A stretch of DNA of 10,794 nucleotides from Betaproteobacteria bacterium (GCA_947448675.1 CANFOR010000086.1:1-10794), one strand, 5' to 3'; numbered from the stretch's first letter, positions 1-6,060 are shown. A program made the numbers and translations. The notes: generated by a model from the sequence alone, not told the origin.

Positions 1-2
1 CG

Positions 3-416
3 TCCTTCCCGATTGGGCCTGTGGGCGTGCCCACGGAGTCGCATTTGTTCTTTAACCAAATGATCATGAAGTACACCAAGTACCCGCAGGCGGCGCAAGA
101 GTTCTTGCGCTTCATGATGGAGCAAGAACAGTTTGACCCTTGGCAAACTGCCGCCGGTGGCTATATTGCACCGCCCCTGGCCACCTATGCCAAAACCGCC
201 GTGTGGACGGACGACCCGAAGAACACGCCTTACCGCGATGCCGTGAAGAACATGCGTCCCGCAGGCTACGCAGGCAAGCTGGGCTATGCCTCGGCAGGCG
301 CTGCGGCCGACTTCATCGTCTGCAACATGGTTGCCGAAGCTGCCAGCGGCTCTAAAACCCCCAAAGAAGCTGCCGAACGCGCGCAAAAGCGTGCGGAGCG
401 TTACTACAAGGTCTAA
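3..416 (+). CDS. Sugar ABC transporter solute-binding protein, 3' end (partial)
   Basis: This is the C-terminal 137 residues of a periplasmic extracellular solute-binding protein; the reading frame is open to the left edge, so the true start lies outside. The visible part has the C-lobe pattern of family 1 (sugar-type) binding proteins: a GVPTESHLFF stretch, a segment like those that cap the ligand site (YPQAAQEFLRFMMEQEQFDPW), then a helical tail with the motif TPKEAAERAQKRAERYYKV, which is the usual ending of these proteins. It is followed with no gap by two MalF/MalG-type permease genes, which supports a role in capturing a sugar or sugar-like compound for them. An AAGG ribosome-binding site for the next gene lies within its last codons (408-411). 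The substrate cannot be read from this fragment. The family call is confident; the substrate class is inferred. Confidence 0.85.
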   Translation, partial: SFPIGPVGVPTESHLFFNQMIMKYTKYPQAAQEFLRFMMEQEQFDPWQTAAGGYIAPPLATYAKTAVWTDDPKNTPYRDAVKNMRPAGYAGKLGYASAGAAADFIVCNMVAEAASGSKTPKEAAERAQKRAERYYKV

Positions 417-1319
417 ATGTTCGAAAAACTACAAAACAGCCGCAATGTGCTGGGGCTCATTTTTATGCTGCCCGCAGCAGTGTTGCTGCTGCTGTTTTTA
501 ACTTATCCACTCGGCCTGGGGGTGTGGCTGGGTTTTACCGACGCCAAAATTGGCCGCGGTGGCGAGTGGATCGGTTTTGAGAATTATGCGTTTTTGATCG
601 GCGATAGCGTCACCCAGTTGGCCCTGTTCAACACCCTGTTCTACACCACCGTGGCCAGCGTGCTGAAGTTTTTTCTCGGCCTGTGGCTGGCCTTGCTACT
701 GAACAAGAACCTGCGCTTTAAAACCTTTTTTCGCGCGGTGATTCTGCTGCCCTATATCGTGCCAACCGCGCTCTCAGCCATCGCTTTTTGGTGGATTTTT
801 GACTCGCAGTTTTCTATCATCAGTTGGATGCTGGTCAAGATGGGTTGGATCGACCACTACATTGACTTTTTGGGCAGCCCCTGGAACGCCCGCTTCTCGG
901 TCATCACCGCCAATGTGTGGCGCGGCGTGCCCTTTGTGGCGATTACTTTGCTAGCCGGTTTGCAAACCATTTCGCCCTCGTACTACGAGGCCTCGGCCAT
1001 TGACGGCGCCACGCCTTGGCAGCAGTTTATGCATGTCACCCTGCCTCTGCTGACGCCCATCATTGCAGTGGTAATGACCTTCTCGGTGCTATTTACCTTT
1101 ACCGACTTTCAGCTGATTTACGTCATCACGCGCGGCGGGCCGCTGAACGCCACACACCTGATGGCCACGCTGTCTTTCCAACGCGCGATTCCAGGTGGTG
1201 CGCTGGGCGAAGGCGCAGCGATTTCGATTGCCATGGTGCCGTTTTTACTGGGAGCGATATTGTTTAGCTACTTTGGCTTGCAGCGCCGCGCATGGCAACA
1301 AGGTGGAGCCGACAAATGA
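417..1319 (+). CDS. Sugar ABC transporter permease, MalF type
   Basis: This 300-residue inner-membrane protein is one half of the translocation channel of a carbohydrate-type ABC importer. About six hydrophobic segments are visible, starting at residues 11-35. The cytoplasmic EAA loop, which docks on the ATPase, is clear at residues 191-211 (EASAIDGATPWQQFMHVTLP). The fold continues with the family's FQLIYVITRGGPLNATH stretch at 231-247. The ATG follows the stop of the binding-protein gene directly, and AAGG lies 5 bases before it. Its stop overlaps the start of the second permease (ATGA at 1316-1319), so the two are translationally coupled. The length is normal for the UgpA/MalF group. The substrate is unknown; sugar, polyol or glycerol-phosphate are all possible for this family. 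Confidence 0.93.
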   Translation: MFEKLQNSRNVLGLIFMLPAAVLLLLFLTYPLGLGVWLGFTDAKIGRGGEWIGFENYAFLIGDSVTQLALFNTLFYTTVASVLKFFLGLWLALLLNKNLRFKTFFRAVILLPYIVPTALSAIAFWWIFDSQFSIISWMLVKMGWIDHYIDFLGSPWNARFSVITANVWRGVPFVAITLLAGLQTISPSYYEASAIDGATPWQQFMHVTLPLLTPIIAVVMTFSVLFTFTDFQLIYVITRGGPLNATHLMATLSFQRAIPGGALGEGAAISIAMVPFLLGAILFSYFGLQRRAWQQGGADK

Positions 1320-2191
1320 GCCAAGACACCAGCGCCGACACCGTCGGCATGAGCTACCTGGACTCGCCTGCGCGCAAGTTCTTCACCGCTTATTTGCCAT
1401 TATTGGTTTTTTTGTTTGTCTTGCTGTTTCCGTTTTACTGGATGGGCATCACCACCTTCAAACCCAATAACGAGTTGCTCTCGCGCGACGGCAACCCTTT
1501 TTGGGTGATTGCGCCCACGCTGGACCACATCAAAAAACTGCTGTTCGACACCGCTTACCCGCAGTGGATGTGGAACACGGTCTTGGTCTCGGTGGTGGCC
1601 ACCTTCTTCTCGCTCGGGGCTTCGGTGCTGGCGGCCTATGCTATTGAGCGCCTGCGTTTCTCGGGTGCCAAATATGTCGGCCTGGGCATCTTCTTGGCTT
1701 ACTTGGTGCCGCCCTCGATTCTGTTCATTCCGCTGGCTTCGGTGGTGTTTCAGCTCGGGCTGTTTGACACGCGCCTGGCACTCATCCTCACCTACCCGAC
1801 CTTCTTAATTCCTTTCTGCACTTGGCTGCTGATGGGCTACTTTCGCTCCATCCCCTTTGAGCTGGAAGAATGCGCCTTGATCGACGGGGCGAACCGCTGG
1901 CAGATCTTGGTGAAGATCGTGCTGCCCTTGGCCGTGCCGGGCCTCATTTCAGCGGGTATTTTTGCCTTCACGCTGTCTTGGAACGAGTTCATTTATGCGC
2001 TCACTTTTGTCTCGTCGAGCGAGATCAAGACCATCCCTGTAGGTGTGGTCACGGAGCTGGTCGAGGGCGACGTCTACCACTGGGGATCGCTCATGGCGGG
2101 TGCGTTGTTTGGCTCGCTGCCGGTGGCCTTTATTTATTCATTCTTCGTCGAGTACTACGTCTCAGGCATGACGGGTTCGGTCAAAGAATAA
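1316..2191 (+). CDS. Sugar ABC transporter permease, MalG type
   Basis: This 291-residue inner-membrane protein is the second permease of the same importer. It has a hydrophobic N-terminal segment at about residues 25-45, several more membrane spans, and the EAA loop at about 183-204 (LEECALIDGANRWQILVKIV). The C-terminal part carries the family's SWNEFIYALTF stretch at 221-231. I chose the ATG at 1316 over an in-frame ATG at 1292. The 1316 start has AGGTGGAG at 1301-1308, 7 bases upstream, and gives the usual 4-base ATGA overlap with the preceding gene, whereas 1292 would overlap it by 28 bases. No ATPase gene follows; the next gene is unrelated. The ATPase must therefore lie upstream of the window or be shared from elsewhere, as is common for this importer class. 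Confidence 0.93.
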   Translation: MSQDTSADTVGMSYLDSPARKFFTAYLPLLVFLFVLLFPFYWMGITTFKPNNELLSRDGNPFWVIAPTLDHIKKLLFDTAYPQWMWNTVLVSVVATFFSLGASVLAAYAIERLRFSGAKYVGLGIFLAYLVPPSILFIPLASVVFQLGLFDTRLALILTYPTFLIPFCTWLLMGYFRSIPFELEECALIDGANRWQILVKIVLPLAVPGLISAGIFAFTLSWNEFIYALTFVSSSEIKTIPVGVVTELVEGDVYHWGSLMAGALFGSLPVAFIYSFFVEYYVSGMTGSVKE

Positions 2192-2197
2192 TCCCCA

Positions 2198-2218
2198 GCA
2201 AGCGTTGCAAGCGCTTGC
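2198..2218. promoter_or_regulatory. Palindrome resembling a LacI-family operator, or a hairpin
   Basis: A perfect 12-bp palindrome, GCAAGCGCTTGC, lies at 2207-2218 and is preceded by TT. Its CG centre and flanking AA/TT match the general form of LacI/GalR-family operators, which often control sugar transport operons. The same DNA can fold in RNA as a 7-bp stem (2198-2204 with 2212-2218) around a 7-base loop, but no U-run follows, so a classical intrinsic terminator is not well supported. It lies between the last sugar permease gene and the small downstream gene. A weak promoter-like pair, TTGCAA at 2205-2210 and TACCAT at 2226-2231 with 15-base spacing, overlaps it. Operator, hairpin and promoter readings are all inference. 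Confidence 0.4.
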
Positions 2219-2262
2219 CTTCGGGTACCATTTAGCCATCATCATTCCACCAGGAGCACAGC

Positions 2263-2403
2263 ATGGCCAAAGGCGACCAACGCAAAGAAAAAATGGCGAA
2301 AAAGCCCAAGAAGGACACTTCGCCGCCCAAAGAGGGCACGTCCGATCGCCCGATGCCGCCCACCACCACGGTGATCCCGCGCGGCAAGATCAAAATCAAA
2401 TAA
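2263..2403 (+). CDS. Small basic Lys/Pro-rich protein, 46 residues, function unknown
   Basis: This short ORF encodes 46 residues and begins MAKGDQRKEKMAKKPKKD. It has 11 Lys, 3 Arg and 7 Pro, with only 5 acidic residues, so it is strongly basic and probably disordered. It has no signal peptide, membrane segment or recognisable domain. It is supported as a real gene by a good AGGAG ribosome-binding site at 2252-2256, 6 bases before the ATG, and by its tight spacing to the next gene: its stop at 2401-2403 is only 4 bases before the TTG start of the oxidoreductase gene. I recall similar short basic proteins annotated as hypothetical in Burkholderiales, but I cannot confirm that here. A role in nucleic-acid or ribosome binding would be a guess from composition only. 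Confidence 0.7.
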   Translation: MAKGDQRKEKMAKKPKKDTSPPKEGTSDRPMPPTTTVIPRGKIKIK

Positions 2404-2407
2404 TCGC

Positions 2408-3343
2408 TTGAACCGCGTTCTGGAACACACTGGGGCACGCTATCCCATTGTGCAAGCGCCGATGGGCTGGATTGCCCGTCGGCAGTTGGCCAGCGCAGTG
2501 TCGCGCGCGGGTGGGCTGGGCGTGATCGAAACTTCGTCCGGCGAGACCGAAGCCTGCAAGGCAGAAATCGTGCACATGCACAGCTTGGGCCTGCCGTTTG
2601 GCGTGAACTTGCCGATTCGCTTCTTAAAAGACGACGCGATGCTGCGCTTTGTCTGTAGCAGTGGCGTGCGATTTGTCAGCACCTCGGCAGGTAGCCCGGC
2701 CAAGTTTGTCCAGCCCTTGCACGAGGCGGGCATTGTGGTCTACCACGCGGTGCCCACCGTCGAGGCCGCGCTGAAAAGCGTCGATGCAGGCGTTGACGGT
2801 TTGGTCGTTGAGGGTGCCGAAGGCGGTGGCTTTAAAAACCCCGAAGAAGTCTCGACCCTGGTCTTGCTACAAGCTATCCGTGCCAAGGTGAATGTGCCCC
2901 TGATCGCCGCAGGCGGCATTTGCGACGGGCGCGGCATGGCTGCGGCCTTTGCAGTGGGTGCCGAGGCCATTCAAATGGGCACGCGCTTTGTCAGCTGTAC
3001 CGAGAGCCCGGTGCACGCAAACTACAAAAATGCCATCGTTAGCGCCAGCGAAACGGGCACTTGGGTGTTGAACAAAAAAGCCAGCCCCTGCATTCGCTCA
3101 CTCAAAAGCCAGCGCACCCAAGCTATTTTTGATGCTGGCCTTATGCCCACTGACACTTTTGCCAATCTGCAAAACCTCTACTTTGGTGGCGACATGGAAG
3201 CCGCCCCCGCCCTGGCCGGGCAAAGTGCGGGCTTGATCGACTCCATCAAAACTGCGCAAGAAATCATTGACGAAACGGTAGCCCAGTTTTTTGCTATCAG
3301 CACGCGCATGGGTGCTTTGGCGCAGGCAAAGCACTTCGGTTAG
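2408..3343 (+). CDS. NAD(P)H-dependent flavin oxidoreductase, nitronate monooxygenase-like
   Basis: This 311-residue protein is a cytoplasmic FMN-binding TIM-barrel enzyme of the nitronate monooxygenase / 2-nitropropane dioxygenase family. Visible landmarks are the N-terminal YPIVQAPMGWIARRQLASA (12-30) and AGGLGVIETSSGE (34-46). The FMN-phosphate region follows (AAGGICDGRG at 167-176, then GAEAIQMGTRF at 184-194), with a conserved GQSAGLID near the C terminus (271-278). The glycine-rich loop at 135-142 reads EGAEGGGF, where many true nitronate monooxygenases have an AGH-type motif with the catalytic His; this enzyme may therefore do another flavin-dependent reduction. The TTG start is chosen because NRVLEHTGARYPIVQ is the expected N terminus and no better start exists. 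No clear Shine-Dalgarno is seen, so translation may depend on termination of the small gene 4 bp upstream. The stop TAG lies inside a palindromic repeat. Confidence 0.88.
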   Translation: MNRVLEHTGARYPIVQAPMGWIARRQLASAVSRAGGLGVIETSSGETEACKAEIVHMHSLGLPFGVNLPIRFLKDDAMLRFVCSSGVRFVSTSAGSPAKFVQPLHEAGIVVYHAVPTVEAALKSVDAGVDGLVVEGAEGGGFKNPEEVSTLVLLQAIRAKVNVPLIAAGGICDGRGMAAAFAVGAEAIQMGTRFVSCTESPVHANYKNAIVSASETGTWVLNKKASPCIRSLKSQRTQAIFDAGLMPTDTFANLQNLYFGGDMEAAPALAGQSAGLIDSIKTAQEIIDETVAQFFAISTRMGALAQAKHFG

Positions 3344-3397
3344 CTATAATTTTTATAGCTACTCACGCTTATTTTACGGGCGTTGCAGCGGATTTTG
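3341..3397. repeat. Palindromic intergenic repeat (copy C) between convergent genes
   Basis: Positions 3341-3349 (TAGCTATAA) and 3353-3361 (TTATAGCTA) form a perfect 9-bp inverted repeat with a TTT loop. It is followed by CTCACGC and then by CTTATTTTACGGGCG-TTGCAGC, which aligns with part of copy B near 6013-6035. ACGC at 3365-3368 can pair with GCGT at 3380-3383. The element spans the stop of the oxidoreductase gene (TAG 3341-3343) and the stop and last codons of the dioxygenase gene on the other strand. It could act as a weak bidirectional terminator; the stem is AT-rich and no U-run follows, so this is unproven. The core matches a repeat type I associate with Comamonadaceae intergenic DNA. 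Confidence 0.7.
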
Positions 3398-4223
3398 CTA
3401 TTGGATTGAGCACAAAATCAAAGTCTAAGCTGTAGCTGCCGTCCTGCTGCTGGACCCAATCGGCCACTAGCGATTGGCGCACGCCAAAGACTGCGTCCGA
3501 ATCCAAATACACATCGCCTTTGCGGAACACATGGGTGACCAAGGTCTCATAGCCCGGCGCTTCGATCATGAAGTGCAGGTGTGCTGGCCGCCAGCTGTGG
3601 CGCTTGGTGGCGCGCAGCATGCTTCCCACCGGCCCGTCGTCAGGAATGGGGTAGGCGTTGGCCACAATGCTCTTGAAATGGAAGCGCCCGTCGGCACCTG
3701 AACGCAGCACGCCGCGTGCGCGTTGCTCTTGCTGGCCGGTGTATTGCACATCGTATTTGCCGTCGGCGTCGGCCTGCCACACGTCAATGAGCGCATTGGC
3801 AATGGGCTCACCCTGCAAGCCCTGCACACTGCCGCGCACCAGGCAAGGCACGCCCACCGCGCCATTGGCAACGTCTTCGCCATGCGCGTACTGCGGCGCA
3901 TCGGCAACATGGAAGGGACCAAACACGGTGGCCTCGGTGCAGCCCGCAGGTTTTTGCTGGTTCATGGCCACGGTGAGCATCGATAAGCCCAGGGTGTCAC
4001 TGAGCAAAATAAATTCTTGGCGCTTGGCGTCGCTCATGTGCCCAGTGGCGGTAAGAAACTCAATGCCCTGCATCCACTCGGCTTCAGTCAACTCGACCTC
4101 GCGGGCAAAGTCGTGCAGGTGCTGCACCAGGCTGTGCAGGATTTTTTTCAGGCGCGCGTCAGGCGTGTTGGCAAAGCGTTCGTGCACTGCGGCGGTGATC
4201 GTGTGTTGGTCGAGGTTGCGCAT
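3369..4223 (-). CDS. Intradiol ring-cleavage dioxygenase, hydroxyquinol 1,2-dioxygenase-like
   Basis: This 284-residue cytoplasmic non-haem Fe(III) enzyme cleaves a dihydroxy- or trihydroxy-aromatic ring between the two hydroxylated carbons. An all-helical N-terminal dimerisation domain (about 10-95) precedes the beta-sandwich catalytic domain. The four iron ligands are visible as Tyr157 (GKYD), Tyr191 (ANAYPIP), His215 and His217 (RPAHLHF), with the next-door Arg212. Their spacing of 34, 24 and 2 fits catechol and hydroxyquinol dioxygenases. LLSDTLGLSML (73-83) and TEATVFGPF (96-104) favour the hydroxyquinol group. I chose the ATG at 4223, with AAGG 5 bases upstream (4229-4232), over one at 4259. 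The 4259 start would overlap the upstream CoA-transferase gene, while 4223 leaves a 10-bp gap. The C-terminal tail after about residue 274 is encoded in repeat copy C. The exact substrate is not settled by sequence. Confidence 0.88.
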   Translation of the reverse strand: MRNLDQHTITAAVHERFANTPDARLKKILHSLVQHLHDFAREVELTEAEWMQGIEFLTATGHMSDAKRQEFILLSDTLGLSMLTVAMNQQKPAGCTEATVFGPFHVADAPQYAHGEDVANGAVGVPCLVRGSVQGLQGEPIANALIDVWQADADGKYDVQYTGQQEQRARGVLRSGADGRFHFKSIVANAYPIPDDGPVGSMLRATKRHSWRPAHLHFMIEAPGYETLVTHVFRKGDVYLDSDAVFGVRQSLVADWVQQQDGSYSLDFDFVLNPIAKSAATPVK

Positions 4224-4233
4224 AGGTGCCTTG

Positions 4234-4881
4234 TTAAGTTGCTTGTAGCGGTAAGCCAATCAAAGTTTGCAGTGCGGCGTGGTCCAGGCCGGGCACGCAG
4301 TCGATCAAGCGCAGGCCTTGCGGCGTGCACTCTAGCGTGCACAGGTCGGTGTAGATGCGCTTGACGCAGGCAATGCCGGTGAGCGGGTAGCTGCACTGGG
4401 CCACCACCTTGCTCTGGCCTTGCTTGGTGAGCAGGTCCATCATGACCCAGGTTTGCTTGGCTCCCGTGGCCAAGTCCATCGCACCGCCCACAGCCGGAAT
4501 GGCCCCAGCCTCGCCGGTGTGCCAGTTGGCCAAGTCGCCGGTGCTTGATACTTGAAAGGCCCCGAGCACGCAGATGTCTAGATGCCCGCCGCGCATCATG
4601 GCAAAGCTGTCGGCATGGTGAAAGTAGGCGCCGCCCGGCAAGAGCGTCACAGGCTGTTTGCCCGCATTGATGAGGTCGTAGTCTTCGCTGCCCTCAGTGG
4701 GTGCCGGGCCCATGCCCAAAATGCCGTTCTCGCTTTGCAAGATCACTTCTAAGCCAGCGGGCAAATGGTTGGCCACCAAGGTGGGCATGCCAATGCCCAG
4801 GTTGACGTAAGCGCCCTCAAACATGTCTTGCGCGACGCGTGCGGCCAGCGCCTCTTTGCTGCGTTTTTGATAGCTGCTCAC
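4234..4881 (-). CDS. pcaJ: 3-oxoacid CoA-transferase subunit B, PcaJ type
   Basis: This 215-residue subunit of a family I CoA-transferase moves CoA from succinyl-CoA to a 3-oxoacid, probably 3-oxoadipate given the neighbouring ring-cleavage gene. The catalytic glutamate is Glu51 in the SENG motif (QSENGILGMGP, 49-59). Other family landmarks are VNLGIGMPTLVA (26-37), the GGAYFHHADSFAMMRGGH region (about 82-100) and the GGAMDLATGAK stretch near 132. The start codon is GTG at 4879-4881, overlapping the TGA of subunit A in a GTGA arrangement, with AGGAG at 4890-4894. That start and the next codons (encoding SSYQK) match the repeat family found at two other places in the window. The assignment to 3-oxoadipate rather than acetoacetate or another 3-oxoacid is inferred from context. 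Confidence 0.88.
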   Translation of the reverse strand: MSSYQKRSKEALAARVAQDMFEGAYVNLGIGMPTLVANHLPAGLEVILQSENGILGMGPAPTEGSEDYDLINAGKQPVTLLPGGAYFHHADSFAMMRGGHLDICVLGAFQVSSTGDLANWHTGEAGAIPAVGGAMDLATGAKQTWVMMDLLTKQGQSKVVAQCSYPLTGIACVKRIYTDLCTLECTPQGLRLIDCVPGLDHAALQTLIGLPLQAT

Positions 4882-4884
4882 GCT
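4861..4884. repeat. Half palindromic repeat (copy A) at a start codon
   Basis: On the minus strand this reads AGCGTGAGCAGCTATCAAAA and continues with one more A. It matches copy B (6060 down to 6040) and copy C (3369 down to 3349) at about 18 of 21 positions each. On the plus strand the shared core is TAGCTGCTCACGCT at 4871-4884. Only one arm is present, with no second ATAGCT arm, so it cannot form the hairpin of copies B and C. It contains the GTG start codon and first codons of the CoA-transferase B gene and the stop of subunit A. It may be a worn copy of the element, or a chance match to useful codons. Confidence 0.5.
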
Positions 4885-5618
4885 CTATTCTCCTGGGTTT
4901 GCGGTGTTTTTTGTGCAAAACCAGCGGCCTGGGTGGCGCTGCGTGGCAGCGGCACCACGTGGTGCACAAAAATGCCCGGCGTGACGATGGCCTCGGGGTC
5001 GAGTACGCCCAAGCCCACCACCTCAAATACGCTGGCCACGGTGCGCTTGGCAGCCATGGCCATGACCGGGCCAAAGTTGCGCGCCGCTTTGCGGTAAACC
5101 AAGTTGCCCCAGCGGTCGCCCAGCTCAGCCTTGATGAGGGCTACGTCGGCATGGATGGGCTGCTCCAGCACATAGTGTTTGCCCTTGATGAGCCGGGTTT
5201 CTTTGGCGCTGCCGTCCGCGTTTTTGGCCAGTTCGGTGCCGTAGCCCGTGGGCGAAAAGAAGGCCCCAATGCCCGCGCCCGCTGCGCGGATGCGCTCGGC
5301 CAAATTGCCTTGGGGCACGAGTTCGAGCTCTAGCTTGCCGCTACGGTAGAGCGCGTCAAACACCTGGCTGTCGGCCTGGCGCGGGAAGCTGCAAATGATT
5401 TTGCGCACCCGCCCCGCTTTCAGCAAAGCGGCCAAGCCGGTCTCGCCATTGCCCGCGTTGTTGTTGACCACGGTGAGCTCTTTGGCGCCTTGGGCGATCA
5501 GGCCGTCGATCAACGCGTCGGGAATACCCGCCGTGCCAAAGCCACCGATCATGACCACCGAGCCGTCGGCAATGCCGGAGAGCGCGGCTTCGATAGAGGA
5601 GGCGATTTTGTTGATCAT
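4878..5618 (-). CDS. pcaI: 3-oxoacid CoA-transferase subunit A, PcaI type
   Basis: This 246-residue partner of the CoA-transferase B subunit forms the heteromeric enzyme that makes 3-oxoadipyl-CoA or a similar thioester. The CoA-binding glycine loop GGFGTAGIP is at residues 25-33. VVNNNAGNGETGLAALLKAG follows, then ICSFPRQADSQVFDALY, IGAFFSPTGYGTELA and DRWGNLVYRKAARNFGP, all strongly PcaI-like. The start ATG at 5616-5618 overlaps the TGA of the Dabb gene (ATGA) and is preceded by a very strong GGAGGAGG. The C terminus after VVPLPRS is a Gln/Ala-rich tail of about 20 residues that looks longer than usual for PcaI; this tail runs up to the region of repeat copy A. The 3-oxoadipate substrate is inferred from family resemblance and from the dioxygenase in the same operon. 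Confidence 0.9.
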   Translation of the reverse strand: MINKIASSIEAALSGIADGSVVMIGGFGTAGIPDALIDGLIAQGAKELTVVNNNAGNGETGLAALLKAGRVRKIICSFPRQADSQVFDALYRSGKLELELVPQGNLAERIRAAGAGIGAFFSPTGYGTELAKNADGSAKETRLIKGKHYVLEQPIHADVALIKAELGDRWGNLVYRKAARNFGPVMAMAAKRTVASVFEVVGLGVLDPEAIVTPGIFVHHVVPLPRSATQAAGFAQKTPQTQENRA

Positions 5619-5995
5619 GCCTCCTCCTGCGCATGAGCCTGTGCACCCAAGGCCAAGTCGATTTGCGCGCGGACACGGCGCTGCGGGCCCATCAGGGCTT
5701 TGATGCCCAAATGCAGTGGGTGTTCGTTGTAGGCATCGAGTGCTGCGCGGTTGGCAAACCGCATGGCCACGGCCATGTCCCAGGCGTCGGCAGCGGCCAC
5801 CGCATTAGGCCCCACATCAAGCTGGAGCAAACCCGGCACCGTACCTAACAAGGCGCGAAACGAGTGGCTCAGTTGCTGGGCTTTCGCTTGCCGCGCCTGG
5901 GCCGTCTCGCCATGCAATTGCCACAGCACGATGTGCAGTAAACCGGCCTGTGCTGTTGTCGGTGCTGGGGTTTGTGATGCGTCTAAATGAGCCAT
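5615..5995 (-). CDS. Dabb (dimeric alpha-beta barrel) domain protein
   Basis: This 126-residue cytoplasmic protein has the stress-responsive A/B barrel (Dabb) pattern. A beta strand begins with LLHIVLWQL (about 19-27), a helix leads to VPGLLQLDVGPN (about 53-64), and MAVAMRFANRAALDAYNEHPLHL (about 74-96) includes the HP motif typical of the family. Members form small dimeric barrels; some are stress-induced proteins of unknown role and a few are enzymes, such as plant olivetolic acid cyclase. Its ATG has AAGGT about 7 bases upstream. Its stop overlaps the start of CoA-transferase subunit A, so it is translationally coupled to that subunit and probably works in the same pathway. It might be a lactone isomerase- or cyclase-like helper acting on a ring-cleavage product; that is a guess from context. 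Confidence 0.8.
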   Translation of the reverse strand: MAHLDASQTPAPTTAQAGLLHIVLWQLHGETAQARQAKAQQLSHSFRALLGTVPGLLQLDVGPNAVAAADAWDMAVAMRFANRAALDAYNEHPLHLGIKALMGPQRRVRAQIDLALGAQAHAQEEA

Positions 5996-6010
5996 AAAAA
6001 TACCTTGTAA

Positions 6011-6060
6011 GCCTTATTCTATGCGCGTAGGCAGCTATATTTTTTGTAGCTGCTCATGCT
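6011..6060. repeat. Palindromic repeat (copy B) across the end of livM
   Basis: GCAGCTA at 6031-6037 and TAGCTGC at 6047-6053 form a perfect 7-bp inverted repeat with a 9-base T-rich loop. It is flanked by TCATGCT on one side and by CTTATTCTATGCGCGTAGGC on the other. The latter aligns with the right half of copy C, and its ends GCCT/AGGC (6011-6014, 6029-6032) can pair as a second small stem. The element contains the TAG stop of livM (6035-6037) and encodes its last residues, and it fills most of the 39-bp gap before the Dabb gene. It could partly terminate or process the transcript between the transporter and enzyme genes; no U-run follows on the minus strand, so full termination is doubtful. 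Confidence 0.65.

Noticed and set aside
1292..1315. Upstream ATG for the MalG-type permease at 1292
   Set aside because: It would overlap the first permease by 28 bp; the ATG at 1316 has a proper AGGTGGAG site and the usual ATGA overlap.
2864..3306. Several GCTA-containing stretches inside the oxidoreductase gene (near 2864, 3118 and 3288) that look like worn repeat arms
   Set aside because: The encoded residues (for example LLQAIRAK and TQAIFDAG) look conserved in the family, so these are more likely codon-choice coincidences than inserted repeats.
3658..4248. 196-codon open frame on the + strand opposite the dioxygenase
   Set aside because: The translation is Ser/Cys/Arg-rich and antisense to a gene with all four iron ligands in place; it is a shadow frame.
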